NCBI GenBank assembly: GCA_051453625.1
Contig: JBOZIK010000001.1
Location: 159,757,268 to 159,778,414, forward strand
Reading direction: 5' to 3'
DNA: 21,147 nucleotides
Source: Welwitschia mirabilis
Taxonomy: Eukaryota > Gnetophyta > Gnetopsida > Welwitschiales
The position numbers were made by a program, and so were the translations under genes. Below are positions 1 through 8,704 of the stretch, piece after piece (position 1 is the first letter of the stretch; each line of letters starts with the position of its first letter). The notes beneath the pieces were generated by a model. It was not told where the DNA came from, ran no database searches, and saw only the letters and a list, made by a program, of their open reading frames with translations.

Positions 1-359
1 CTTTGGTTTTACATATGTTTTAATGTTTAACCTATTCAATTTCTAATTTGAGCATTAATATCATTAGATGTGAACTGTGGTTTCAAGTTTTTAATTGTAT
101 ATTTGTATGCTTTACGATTTGGTTGGTAAGAGTCGCAATGCATAAAAAACTATTCATTTAGAACTTCTGATCACATTAGTAAAGGGTCGCATATATCCAA
201 AACGTGATCACTAATGTCTTACATTGTTGGCATTAAAGAAAAATGATTTTTTAATGCTTTTCTAAAGCCGACTTTTTTTCTGACTAGTCTCTGACTCGAC
301 GACTTGAATCTTTTTTTGACATTGTTGACTATTTACTTTTGCCAACTATTTAATCACTA
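1..359. mobile_element. End of a second hAT element, inverted relative to the main one
   Basis: Read on the minus strand from its inner edge, this segment starts TAGTGATTAAATAG and then follows the left end of the 725-6191 hAT element, with substitutions and small indels, across the whole stretch to the window edge. The partner arm is 725 to about 1081. Shared landmarks include the run that reads atcacattagtaaaggg on the plus strand here and the gactagt core. It is therefore the end of a related hAT copy, or a derivative of one, whose other end lies outside the window. Its first base differs from the main element's C. The inner boundary is inferred from where similarity stops, and the target duplication cannot be checked. 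Confidence 0.7.
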
Positions 360-716
360 GTTTTCTATACTTTGTTTTGTGCTTTTGGTGAATTTCAAGA
401 GTGAATAAAGGAAGGGATTGGTCTATAGACTTTGCTTGAACTTCCATAGTCGTATTTTTCTTTGTTTCTTTCTTTAATCATTAATGAATCTACCTTGTAT
501 GATCCTAGTGTTTGAAGTTTTATGCACTCCTACACCTTGTGCCTAGAGGAGTGAAGAATTGGATTTGTGCTTTTGTTTTTCTTGTCTGTTTATCTAACAA
601 GATTTGTAGAAGCCACCATTTTCATTTCTTCATATGTTTTGTGGGTTGAATAGTTATCAAAGATTAATTATAGAAAACATTGGGGATGGATAGTGGTGAA
701 TTTGAAGAACTTCTTC
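360..716. other. Spacer between two hAT elements, with an ORF start
   Basis: This unique AT-rich stretch lies between the inner ends of two inverted hAT copies. Most of it shows no coding signal. Near its right edge an ATG at 686 opens a short reading frame on the plus strand (MDSGEFEELLHDN), which runs into the hAT terminal repeat and stops there. The frame can be picked up again beyond the transposon at 6192. Whether this is a host gene's first exon or part of another repeat is unknown. Confidence 0.4.
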
Positions 717-732
717 ACGATAATCAGTGATT
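686..732 (+). pseudogene. 5' piece of an unidentified ORF interrupted by the hAT element
   Basis: The reading frame begins at an ATG and encodes MDSGEFEELLHDN, then meets the transposon's CAGTGA terminus and stops at once. The 8-bp target duplication supplies its last codons. On the far side of the transposon the same frame continues as DNQFPPLPYSPTFC before a stop at about 6237; a plus-one shift there opens a longer serine/proline/asparagine-rich frame. I do not recognise the protein. It may be a host exon or a fragment of another element. The continuity across the insertion is the only argument for it, and the piece is short. Confidence 0.35.
717..724. repeat. Left target-site duplication of the hAT element
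   Basis: ACGATAAT lies immediately outside the terminal repeat and is repeated exactly at 6192-6199. hAT transposases generate 8-bp duplications, so both length and position fit the family. Confidence 0.93.
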
Positions 733-1081
733 AGAAAGTTAGCAAAAGTAAAAAGTTGGCAACCTTTGAAAAAAAAGTTGGGTCGTTGAGTTGGGGACTA
801 GTTAGCAAAAAAGTCGAGATTAAAAAAGCATTAAAAATCATTTTTTTAAATTTCAACAATGTAAGATATTAGTGATGACCTTTTGGATATATATAACCCT
901 TTACTAATGTGATCAAAAATTCTAAATGAACATTTTTTAGATGCATTGTGAATTTGTGACTTTTACCAATCAAATCTTGGAACATACCATTAAAAATTTG
1001 AAACTATAGTTGACATAGGATGATTTGAATGACCAATTTAGAATTAGAACAGGTTATACATCTAAAACATGTATTAAAGTA

Positions 1082-1266
1082 ATGGAAACATTAAAACAAT
1101 AAAACATAACAATGCACGGAACCATAATCCAATCATCCAAATGTTTAGTACAAAACAAACATCAAATAAAAGTTTCAACTTTCAACTTTCAACATCTAGT
1201 AATGTCTTAAGGGTTCTTAGAAGAGTCCTTGCCAGTCTTCCTGTGTATTGGTAGCTTCTTCCGTGG
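1082..1266. other. hAT 3' untranslated and subterminal sequence
   Basis: AT-rich sequence between the transposase stop codon and the subterminal region shared with the inverted copy. No ORF or repeat stands out. Confidence 0.5.
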
Positions 1267-3125
1267 TCAGTACACATTAGAATGATGTGAAGATCGTACA
1301 GGTACAAGATTAGCCTCTATTTGAGGAATGCTCGACTCCTCCGTGCTAAACAAAGGCTTTTCATTGCCACCATGCTTTGAATTAAAAGAGGCACGACTTG
1401 CAATGCCCTTATCAAGATTATGGTCTGCACTATCATCACTAGAAGGAGTACCAATATGAGGAGTATCATCGTCATGAGGAGGAGCATCATCTCCATTGTC
1501 CTCTCCAGCCCATGATGGGTGAATATCATCTTGGTTCATCACATCTGAAGTTGATGCCAACTCCTTTAGATCAAATCTAAGGTTATGATGGACAAAAACT
1601 AGATCATTTAACCTTTGGGCTGTAAGCTGGTTATGCTTTTTTCAGTGTATATGCTTGAAGCTGCTCCAAGTACACTTACACCTTGTGAAATAAAAGGGAG
1701 GGAACAACAAATGCCAAAAAATAATAAACAAGATTTGCAAAACGGCGTGATAGAAAAATGACTCATACATGTTGATGTTCAAAGTTCAAACCAATATCAG
1801 ATGCACTACATGGCTGTGAACCAATACGAATGGCTGTCTCTTTCAAAGTCATAGTCTCCAACCCTTGCTTAGACCACCAATCGTCTAAACAAATAAAGGA
1901 TCACATCACTTAGATAATACTTTAGTTAGAAAAGAAGTTATTCATTCTTGAATATAGTAAAACAACTTATTTCACATGGCTTCAGCTGAGATTTCAATGA
2001 CTCTGCCCTAGACTTGCAAAACATCAAACCCATCTTTTTTCCATACGTAACCAAGTCTTTTGTCACTTGGTCTTTCTTACCTAGATCTAGTACCATTTTA
2101 TCTAGCACATTATCAAGTCCCAATCTTAATCATACATCCTCTTCTGTACGTTCAAATTCCCTTCCAAATCCAAATTGCAGGTTCAATATATGTGCGGTAG
2201 CATGCAAATCATTGTGCCTTCTATTTACAATATCAAAAATATAATCACATTAGAGTCACATAAATAAAAATGATTATAAGTAATGAAAATATCAAACTTC
2301 CACTATATGACTTATGTGCTTCTTACCTCTCATATATTCTTGTAGAAATGTTTGCAAATCTGTCAAGAAGACCACTTTCTGTAAGCTAGGAACGAATGCC
2401 CTCCATCGCCCTTGACATTGCTTTATACACTATGCCAGAGAAGGTCTTTCCCTGTCTACCTTTCGAAGAACAAACACTAATAGTTGGGTGACGTATAATG
2501 ATCTTTACCTATGAAACATTTTTCATCTCAAACCAAAATTTGCCTAGACGATCAGCATAATCAAAAACAATGTCTGTTGTACGAGTGGCGTTAGAGGTAT
2601 GATGAAGTGAAGTAAATCTCTCATCATTACACCATAATGATTACAAAACATCTCCATTAATGCTTGCTTCACCTCTTGCATACTATTTAACAATATGAAA
2701 TTTGTCACAAACCTTGTGTGGCTAGGCCTAAGAAGTTCCTTGCCATTACAGTGCTGACGAAAAATATGATGAATATGGGAGGGGTTGTACACAAATTTTG
2801 ATACAAATTTTACCCTTTGCACCACCTCAAGTCAAATTCAATATTTTCATTATCAATTACATGAGGCAATATCCAATGTAAGAATAACACTGGATCTTAA
2901 TATTAGAAATATTTAGTTAATTACCTTGTTAATCCAAGGCAATTTTCCAAGGTCTTTCAGAAGAAGATCAATGCAGTGTGCTGTGTAAGGAGTCCAATAT
3001 AAATGTGGATAATGATGCATCAATAATCTACCTGCTGCCTTATAGGCAGACCCATTATTTGTAACAACCTACACAATACAAAATAAATAAGGCTAAGTAC
3101 AAGACTACAACTTTGTTTTCAAAAG

Positions 3126-3333
3126 GAGAGAACGAGTTTAATTAAATTAAACAGGAACTATTTACCTGGACAATCTTGCTAAGTCTTACTTCTTCGATCA
3201 CTTTTTTGAACTCATCAAACATGAACTCAGCATTTCTTATATTCTCTGATGCGTCGATAGATTTCAAAAACATTGTTCCTGAAGTTGATGCTACCAAAAA
3301 ATTGATGAGATTTCTATCCCGTCTATCACTCCA
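3126..3333 (-). repeat. Duplicate of the DUF659 exon and its intron edge, copy 1
   Basis: This segment resembles 3436-3662 along its whole length, including the splice-donor region and the adjoining intron, at roughly 90% identity by eye, with a small indel in the intron part. On the minus strand it codes for WSDRRDRNLINFLVAS without the stops seen in the other copy. It ends exactly at a 100-N gap. Confidence 0.8.
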
Positions 3334-3433
3334 NNNNNNNNNNNNNNNNNNNNNNNNNNNNNNNNNNNNNNNNNNNNNNNNNNNNNNNNNNNNNNNNNNN
3401 NNNNNNNNNNNNNNNNNNNNNNNNNNNNNNNNN
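3334..3433. other. Assembly gap of exactly 100 N
   Basis: A run of exactly 100 N is the usual placeholder for a gap of unknown size. It separates two diverged copies of the same transposase exon, so the true distance and order are uncertain. Confidence 0.95.
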
Positions 3434-3435
3434 TA

Positions 3436-3662
3436 GAAGGAGAGAACAAGTTTAATTGAATTAAACAACTTTAATAAATAATTTTACTATTTACCTGGAC
3501 AACCTTGTTAGGTCCTACTTCTTCAGTCACTTTTTTGAACTCATCAAACATGAACTCTGCATTTCTTATATTGTCTAATGCATCAGTAGATTTCAAAAAC
3601 ATTGTTCCTGAAGCCGATGCTACCAAAAAATTAACGAGATTTCTATCCTATCTATCACTTCA
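3436..3662 (-). repeat. Duplicate of the DUF659 exon and its intron edge, copy 2
   Basis: Partner of 3126-3333. This copy is continuous with the upstream transposase exon (NKFGCRILANG), but the Trp of the conserved GWSDRR motif and a nearby Arg have become stop codons. The other copy lacks these lesions, so the two are separate paralogues, alleles or an old tandem duplication. Confidence 0.8.
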
Positions 3663-4513
3663 ACCATTTGCGAGAATGCGACATCCAAATTTATTATAAA
3701 CCTTCTTATGCTTGGTTATCATGTCCTTAATATAATGTTTGACGTCATCTAACATAGATGACCCTATCTCTGTGCAGGTGGGAGCTTTGAAATTTCCTGA
3801 TCCACACTCATCAATAGCATCACAAACCCTATGAAACATGGGACTGGCAAATGCATGTAATGGCAAGCTTTGTGAATATCAAAATTGTGCAAGTATCTTG
3901 TATGCTCTTCTAACAGCATCCTCCTTAGCACGTATGATTGTCTCAATTGTCTGCTGAGTACAGGACCATGACATGGAGGCATTAGATCAGTAAGCATGCC
4001 TTAAATGGGTCGATAATAGGACTCTAATCCCTACAAAGATGAGCCAAGTGTGGGACTAGAAAGGGGAGGACAATTACGACTCTCATGCTAGGCCTCAGAA
4101 GCACTATCTACATTACGAGGGGAAGAAGAAGCATGTGCCCCTGAATCTATAGTCATACACCCCCAACGATCAATTGTTCTTTATCTAACTCTAGACAGAG
4201 AGGCTCTGTGCTCAATTGCGGAACCAGACCCAGCTCTTCCTATTTGCCTTTCTGCTAGAAGACGTACAAGTCCTGCCTTATTTTTCTTTTGCTCCTCTCT
4301 GCAGTTTGAATATGTACACATTTCTTCCATCATAGAAATGCTAGGTAAGTTAGGGCAAGGCACAGAGTCATGACTAGGTAATTGAGCAATGTGATGTTTC
4401 ATTCTGTTTACCCCTACATGATATGTGGCCTGAAAGTAATTGCATTTTAGCACATCTGAATTTCTAGGATCCGGTTGTGTACAATGTTGCCATGCTGAAT
4501 CCCTCCTTGACAT

Positions 4514-6040
4514 TTTTTTAATTCACTGCAAATAAGTAATATGAAAGCAGGTTAGATATTAGACTATAAGAGATTAAAGTTTCAAAGAAAAAGGGATAGA
4601 AAAGCAAGCTAAAAAGGCAATGTAAGAAATAAGAATAAATCAATAAACAAACATTCAAAGAGAATCTTACTAATTTAACATGGTGGTACTATTGGTTAGA
4701 GAAAGGATAATTAAATTGGAACTACACCAAATAGGTCTAAGGAGGCTAGCACGAAAAATTGTTAACATCAAAGTATCAAAAATTTACCATGTCATGCTCT
4801 CCATTTCAAATTATTGATAGATGCCTCTTTGAAAATAAAATTCTGTTACAAAATGTTACAAGTCCCATTTAAAATTTTACATAAAAATAGAAAACAATTT
4901 AAAACAAAGATAGAATGATCCTATTGCTTTATATTGCTTCTGTTCTCTTTAGAAGGAAAGCAAATCCTAAGACCTATCATGCTTAAATAAAAGCAGTTAA
5001 CTAGTTATCAAGAATTGTACATAAAAGACATGTATACAGTAGTTGAACATAAGCTGTGATGGATGTAATGGAGGAAGAAAGAATAGGATCAGGAGTCACT
5101 GCGCTTGAGGAAGACCAGGATTGGAGCAAATAAGAGCAAATTCGCTAGCACAAAGAAAGATGGTTTGATGGTTTGATTTTGCTTTTATACAACATAGATC
5201 TGAAAGCTAATTGAAAGACAACTAAAGTTTGGGCTATATATGTTAGGGTAGTGCGGCAAGTCGAAAGACTATCAAAAGCATCAAGTGAGATAGGAGGATA
5301 AACGTTGGAGTGTTAATACAAGATAAAAAGGAAAGTGAGCATAAAATCAGGATACACAACAGTGACCCATGTATGGAGAAGAATTATAACACAGTGACCC
5401 ATGTATGGAGAAGAATTATAACTTTCAAAGGAGGAGGCTAAGCATAAATAGGTTTTAGCCAACCATTGCCAAAAATATTTTGAGTATTTGAAGACCTGAC
5501 AATCCCTAGATTTATCCAACAAATCAATTTTATGGGGATAAAACTTGCCATACCATGACCTGGCCTTGTTTGTCTTGAGTTTAGTGAGTATGGTATCAAA
5601 GTAGTGCAGTGCAAATAGTTGCATAATTAAAACAAGCCTCTTTTTTTTCACCAATAGGATTGCGTGAGGTTGTGAGCTCCAGTATAAGAAAGAATGCATA
5701 AAAGTTGTTTGACGATTTAAGTGCCTAAAGGATAGAAAATAGGAAGTTGGATAACATAGAGAGAGGAAAAATCTTAAGTTTTCATTATGGAAAAACAGAT
5801 GCAAACACATGAGACTTAATTACTTGGCGAAGTGGAGAAAATCCGATTGAGTGATGTTTCTTGCAACGTGAAGGAGACCACGATCTGTGCCAAAGTGGTG
5901 AAGGGCCTATGTGAGTGTGTGAAGGAGTCTGTCTCAGTTTGCGCGTGCATTGTTGTCACTGAATGTCTAAAGCGAGAAACTATTTTTTTTCAATGGTTTT
6001 AACCTTGCCCCAATGCCAATTGTTTGTCTTTCAATTAACA
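4514..6040. other. hAT 5' non-coding region
   Basis: About 1.5 kb upstream of the transposase start. ORFs here, including a 165-codon one on the minus strand, are of low complexity and match no family I recognise. A 32-bp perfect tandem duplication lies at 5359-5422. The region presumably holds the transposase promoter and 5' leader, but no TATA box can be assigned with confidence. Confidence 0.5.
5359..5422. repeat. Perfect two-copy 32-bp tandem repeat
   Basis: The unit starts acagtgacccatgtatgg and ends gaattataac, and is present twice back to back without a mismatch (5359-5390 and 5391-5422). Perfect identity in otherwise decayed sequence implies a recent duplication or an assembly slip. 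Confidence 0.95.
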
Positions 6041-6046
6041 TTTAAG

Positions 6047-6157
6047 CGACGATTAGTCGCCTATCATCGAAGGGGCGACTAATCGTTGTAAGATGCTCAA
6101 TAAAGTTGCGATGACTTAAAAAAGCCACCAGAGAAAATGCGAGGCGACTAGTCGTTG
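6047..6157. repeat. hAT subterminal motif array (GCGACTAGTCG type)
   Basis: Three related 15-bp sites lie just inside the right terminus. CGACGATTAGTCGCC at 6047-6061 and GGCGACTAATCGTTG at 6074-6088 are inverted to each other and match at 14 of 15 positions, so they could form a hairpin. GGCGACTAGTCGTTG lies at 6143-6157. hAT transposases are known to bind short repeated subterminal motifs. Related cores (GGTCGTTG, GACTAG) appear near the left end at about 781-801. Confidence 0.75.
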
Positions 6158-6191
6158 ACATGGCGATGAGTTTCTGCTTCTTTAATCACTG

Positions 6192-6199
6192 ACGATAAT
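6192..6199. repeat. Right target-site duplication of the hAT element
   Basis: ACGATAAT directly follows the terminal TAATCACTG and is identical to 717-724. Confidence 0.93.
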
Positions 6200-6400
6200 C
6201 AATTTCCTCCTTTGCCTTATTCACCAACATTTTGCTAAAAACAAGACTCCTTCAACTCCATCTTTTCATGCAAGAAGTACTCCTTTGAATAACACAATGA
6301 GCACTTCAAACATACCAAATTCTTCATTAAATGACTTCTTAAAAAGGAAAAATAGAGCCAACAACCTTGTTCATTTACGAATTGGTTAGGATTGTTGGGC
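6193..6400 (+). pseudogene. Continuation of the unidentified ORF beyond the hAT insertion
   Basis: Reading on from the target duplication gives DNQFPPLPYSPTFC and a stop. A one-base shift opens a further stretch (KNKTPSTPSFHARSTPL, then NSSLNDFLKRKNRANNL) with amino-acid use that looks coding. I cannot name the family. The right edge is uncertain because it grades into sequence belonging to the LTR-element leader. It could be a host gene fragment or part of an older element. Confidence 0.3.
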
Positions 6401-6584
6401 CCATTACCATCATGCCAAAATCCATGACTTAGATGGAAACTGGAACCCATCATATTTACCCACTTATTGGGCTGGGCATGGGGAGTGCATACCCAACAAT
6501 CTTCCCCTCGATCCACATGCCAAGTGCTCACATAAACTAGGGAGCTACTAGGGAGACTTGAACCCGAGACCAACCAACAACCAT
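6401..6584 (-). mobile_element. Leader-like sequence of an LTR retrotransposon
   Basis: On the minus strand this follows the primer-binding site directly and has no long conserved coding frame. It contains GGGTTCAAGTCTCCC, which resembles a tRNA B-box or T-arm. It does not resemble the leaders of elements B and C, so it belongs to a different element or subfamily even though it abuts a family LTR. The left limit is a guess. Confidence 0.45.
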
Positions 6585-6597
6585 GGCTCTAATACCA
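6585..6597 (-). promoter_or_regulatory. Primer-binding site for initiator Met tRNA
   Basis: On the minus strand it reads TGGTATTAGAGCC, one base off the plant Ty1/copia initiator-Met site TGGTATCAGAGCC. It lies two bases inside the TAACA end of the adjacent LTR, the position expected of a 5' LTR. This is unexpected, because the same LTR has polymerase-end sequence on its other side. Confidence 0.8.
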
Positions 6598-6599
6598 AT

Positions 6600-7054
6600 T
6601 GTTATGAAAACACACAATCGCAAAGCAAATAAACAACGCAACAAGAGAACCGGTGACACAAGGATTTGTGTGGAAGACCATAATAAGGGGAAAAACCAAG
6701 GGTAAGCATTGTAGAGCTTTATTATCTTCTTTAAGGATTACAAACCAAGAAGAGGCTTCATGCCAACAACATGCTTCAAGCAAGAATGTCTAACAAAACT
6801 CAATCAACTCTCTGTCTAACAAACAACCCTTATACCACCATTAAACAGGCCAAGGGTTATAGTCAATTAGGGCTACAACCTGAAACCCTAAAGAGGGTAT
6901 CATCCTCTCTTGACACATGTCCCATCTCTACCTAACGCACCTGAGGATGGTTTTAAAATACAAACCCACTTTCACAATATTAACGTGGGGCCAACATAAA
7001 AACGTAACGTTATAGACATTACAAAATGAATAAATTGGGCTTCACGTATTAACA
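6600..7054 (-). repeat. LTR of copia element A
   Basis: The plus strand runs from TGTTATGAAAAC to TATTAACA and closely matches the four LTRs of elements B and C. To its right are a purine tract and the end of RNase H, so it is a 3' LTR for element A. To its left is a primer-binding site, so it is also placed like a 5' LTR. One LTR shared by two element bodies would arise by recombination or tandem insertion. Confidence 0.88.
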
Positions 7055-7190
7055 TTCTCCCACTTGAAGACAAATTTAGCACATCTTCAAGTGCAGCTCC
7101 ATAGATGCACTGCTTTCCAAGCTTGCTCAGATCACGTGTTCAGGTATATGCCATGACAACACTGTTGATGCTCGTCTCTTGTAACAGCCT
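7055..7190 (-). pseudogene. Element A: polypurine tract and RNase H 3' end
   Basis: Next to the LTR, the minus strand reads CAAGTGGGAGAA, the polypurine tract that primes plus-strand synthesis. Upstream is the end of the polyprotein (AVTRDEHQQCCHGIYL, then QAWKAVHLWSCT), which aligns with the tail of element B. The rest of the element is lost in the adjacent gap. Element A is thus a third copy of the same Ty1/copia family, of unknown extent. Confidence 0.8.
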
Positions 7191-7668
7191 NNNNNNNNNN
7201 NNNNNNNNNNNNNNNNNNNNNNNNNNNNNNNNNNNNNNNNNNNNNNNNNNNNNNNNNNNNNNNNNNNNNNNNNNNNNNNNNNNNNNNNNNNNNNNNNNNN
7301 NNNNNNNNNNNNNNNNNNNNNNNNNNNNNNNNNNNNNNNNNNNNNNNNNNNNNNNNNNNNNNNNNNNNNNNNNNNNNNNNNNNNNNNNNNNNNNNNNNNN
7401 NNNNNNNNNNNNNNNNNNNNNNNNNNNNNNNNNNNNNNNNNNNNNNNNNNNNNNNNNNNNNNNNNNNNNNNNNNNNNNNNNNNNNNNNNNNNNNNNNNNN
7501 NNNNNNNNNNNNNNNNNNNNNNNNNNNNNNNNNNNNNNNNNNNNNNNNNNNNNNNNNNNNNNNNNNNNNNNNNNNNNNNNNNNNNNNNNNNNNNNNNNNN
7601 NNNNNNNNNNNNNNNNNNNNNNNNNNNNNNNNNNNNNNNNNNNNNNNNNNNNNNNNNNNNNNNNNNNN
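7191..7668. other. Assembly gap of 478 N
   Basis: Copia element A polyprotein lies on the left (minus strand) and gypsy gag on the right (plus strand). The junction between them, including the 5' end of element A, is missing or was never present. Confidence 0.95.
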
Positions 7669-8218
7669 GACAAATATCCTAGAACTGCTAGTAAGATGTT
7701 GGAACATATTTGTGGTATTAACAAAAAATTGAACGATCTATGACTCGCTAGTGGATACAACAGTTGAGAAAGCAAATTAGTGGATTCAAACAAAACGATG
7801 AAGAAGACTATTGTGTGGTTTTTAAATGCTTTATACATTATATTACCCAACACTCAAGCAATGCGTTTTAATCTTACTAAATTGTAGGATACTTCTTTGG
7901 GGAACTTAACCCTTGGAGTAGACAAATCATAGATTTTGCGAGTGCGAGAAACATCTTAGACAAAGATCCTAGAACTACTAGGAAGATGTTGGAACAAATT
8001 TGTGATATCAACAAAACCTGGCCTACAAAACACTCGAAAACCTAGAACTACATTAGTGAGGGAATTGATGAAAGAAACTAAAGCAATACAAACTAATCAA
8101 ACTTCTGTGTCTACTCAAGAGGTAGCATTCCCAATTGAATTCTTGAATTCAACCATTAAAGAAGTATCTTGAAACCTAAAGGTCTTAAAGAAAAATGAGA
8201 AAGTTGCTATCTCCTAAT
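7669..8218 (+). pseudogene. Ty3/gypsy gag, capsid C-terminal part (piece 1)
   Basis: The frame near 7770-8020 carries GFKQNDEED, FGELNPWSRQIIDFA and DKDPRTTRKMLEQICDIN. These fit the end of the Ty3/gypsy Gag capsid domain, where plant Athila-like proteins have a 'FYxGL...IDA(S/A)AxG...A...LE.I' pattern. A short copy of the last motif (DKYPRTASKMLEHICGIN) sits at 7669-7725, just after the gap. Downstream is a linker without a recognised domain, broken by stops. The piece ends where copia element B begins and resumes at 13605. Assignment to Athila-type gypsy is by pattern only. Confidence 0.65.
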
Positions 8219-8672
8219 TGTTACAAAATACACAACAACAAAGCTAATAAACAATGTAGCAAGAGAACACAGAGACACAAGGATTTATGTGGAAATCCCC
8301 AAAGAGGGAAAAAACCAAGGGAAAGCAGTGTAGAGCTCTATTATCTTCTTAAAGATTACAAGCTAGGAACAAGCTTCAAGCCAACAACAGGCTTAAGGCA
8401 AGAATGCCTCACAAAACTCTATCAACTCTTCGTCTCGCAAACAACCCTCACACCACCATTAAATGGGCAAAGTGTTATAGCCAATTAGGGCTACAAGTCA
8501 AAATCCTAAAGAGGGTACCATCCTTCTCTTGACACATGTCCCATCTCTACCTAATGCTCTGATGGATGGTTTTAAAATAGAAACCTCCTTTTACAATGTT
8601 AAAGTGGGGCCAATGTAAAAACATAACATTAGAGACATTACAAAATAGTAAATTTGGCTTCACATGTCAGCA
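8219..8672 (-). repeat. 3' LTR of copia element B
   Basis: Starts TGTTACAAAATAC and ends CATGTCAGCA on the plus strand. It aligns along its full length with the LTR at 13151-13604. The polypurine tract lies directly to its right. Confidence 0.88.
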
Positions 8673-8684
8673 TTCTCCCACTTG
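8673..8684 (-). promoter_or_regulatory. Polypurine tract of element B
   Basis: The minus strand reads CAAGTGGGAGAA directly before the 3' LTR, the site where plus-strand DNA synthesis starts. Confidence 0.8.
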
Positions 8685-8704
8685 AAGACAAATTTAGCAC
8701 ATCT

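Larger units (their letters stand above)
1267..4513 (-). pseudogene. hAT transposase pseudogene (BED finger, DUF659, hAT dimerisation)
   Basis: The protein would cut and paste the element in the nucleus. Exons in order on the minus strand are as follows. At 4513-4181 is a BED-like finger with KCNYFQATYH and NRMKHHIA. At about 3960-3493 is DUF659 (NFLVAS, SGTMFLKS), with a second copy at 3333-3166. At 3071-2935 is NNGSAYKAAGRLL and TAHCID. At about 2830-2545 is NGKELLRPSHTRFVTNF. Smaller pieces near 2470-2360 and 2230-1985 include DLHATAHILN. At about 1890-1267 are DWWSKQG, then TWSSFKHIHTEK and RLNDLVFVHHNLR, followed by an acidic tail ending at a TGA. Splice donors such as the CAG/GTAAATAG at 3493 are visible. 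Stops occur at, for example, GREFERTEEDV*. The second BED cysteine is Phe, and the usual Asp in VTDNGS is Asn. Exon edges are approximate. Confidence 0.88.
725..6191 (-). mobile_element. hAT-superfamily DNA transposon, complete but defective (5467 bp)
   Basis: The left end reads CAGTGATTAGAAAG and the right end, on the other strand, reads CAGTGATTAAAGAAG. They are flanked by a perfect 8-bp duplication, ACGATAAT. Between them is a minus-strand transposase with BED finger, DUF659 and hAT dimerisation region, as in plant Ac-like/BED hAT elements. The right subterminal region holds three copies of a GCGACTAGTCG-like motif, the sort of site hAT transposases bind. The transposase has stop codons, a duplicated exon around a 100-N gap and altered key residues, so the element is not autonomous. 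Termini, duplication and coding content all agree, which makes the boundaries firm. Confidence 0.92.

Noticed and set aside
1938-2244. Overlapping plus-strand ORF (2014-2244)
   Set aside because: It is the shadow of a transposase exon on the other strand, which has clear hAT motifs.
5313-5810. 165-codon minus-strand ORF inside the hAT 5' region
   Set aside because: Phe/Tyr/Leu-rich translation of AT-rich sequence, crossing a tandem duplication and matching no family I recognise.
6540-6597. A tRNA gene or tRNA-derived SINE, suggested by GGTTCAAGTCTCC
   Set aside because: Only a B-box-like word is present; there is no A-box at the right distance and no cloverleaf. The adjacent tRNA match is a primer-binding site.
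6235-6783. Minus-strand ORFs of 112 and 64 codons
   Set aside because: They span the LTR leader, the primer-binding site and the LTR, all non-coding element parts.
7105-7853. Long ORFs of about 190-240 codons
   Set aside because: They are open only because they cross 478 N; most residues are unknown.
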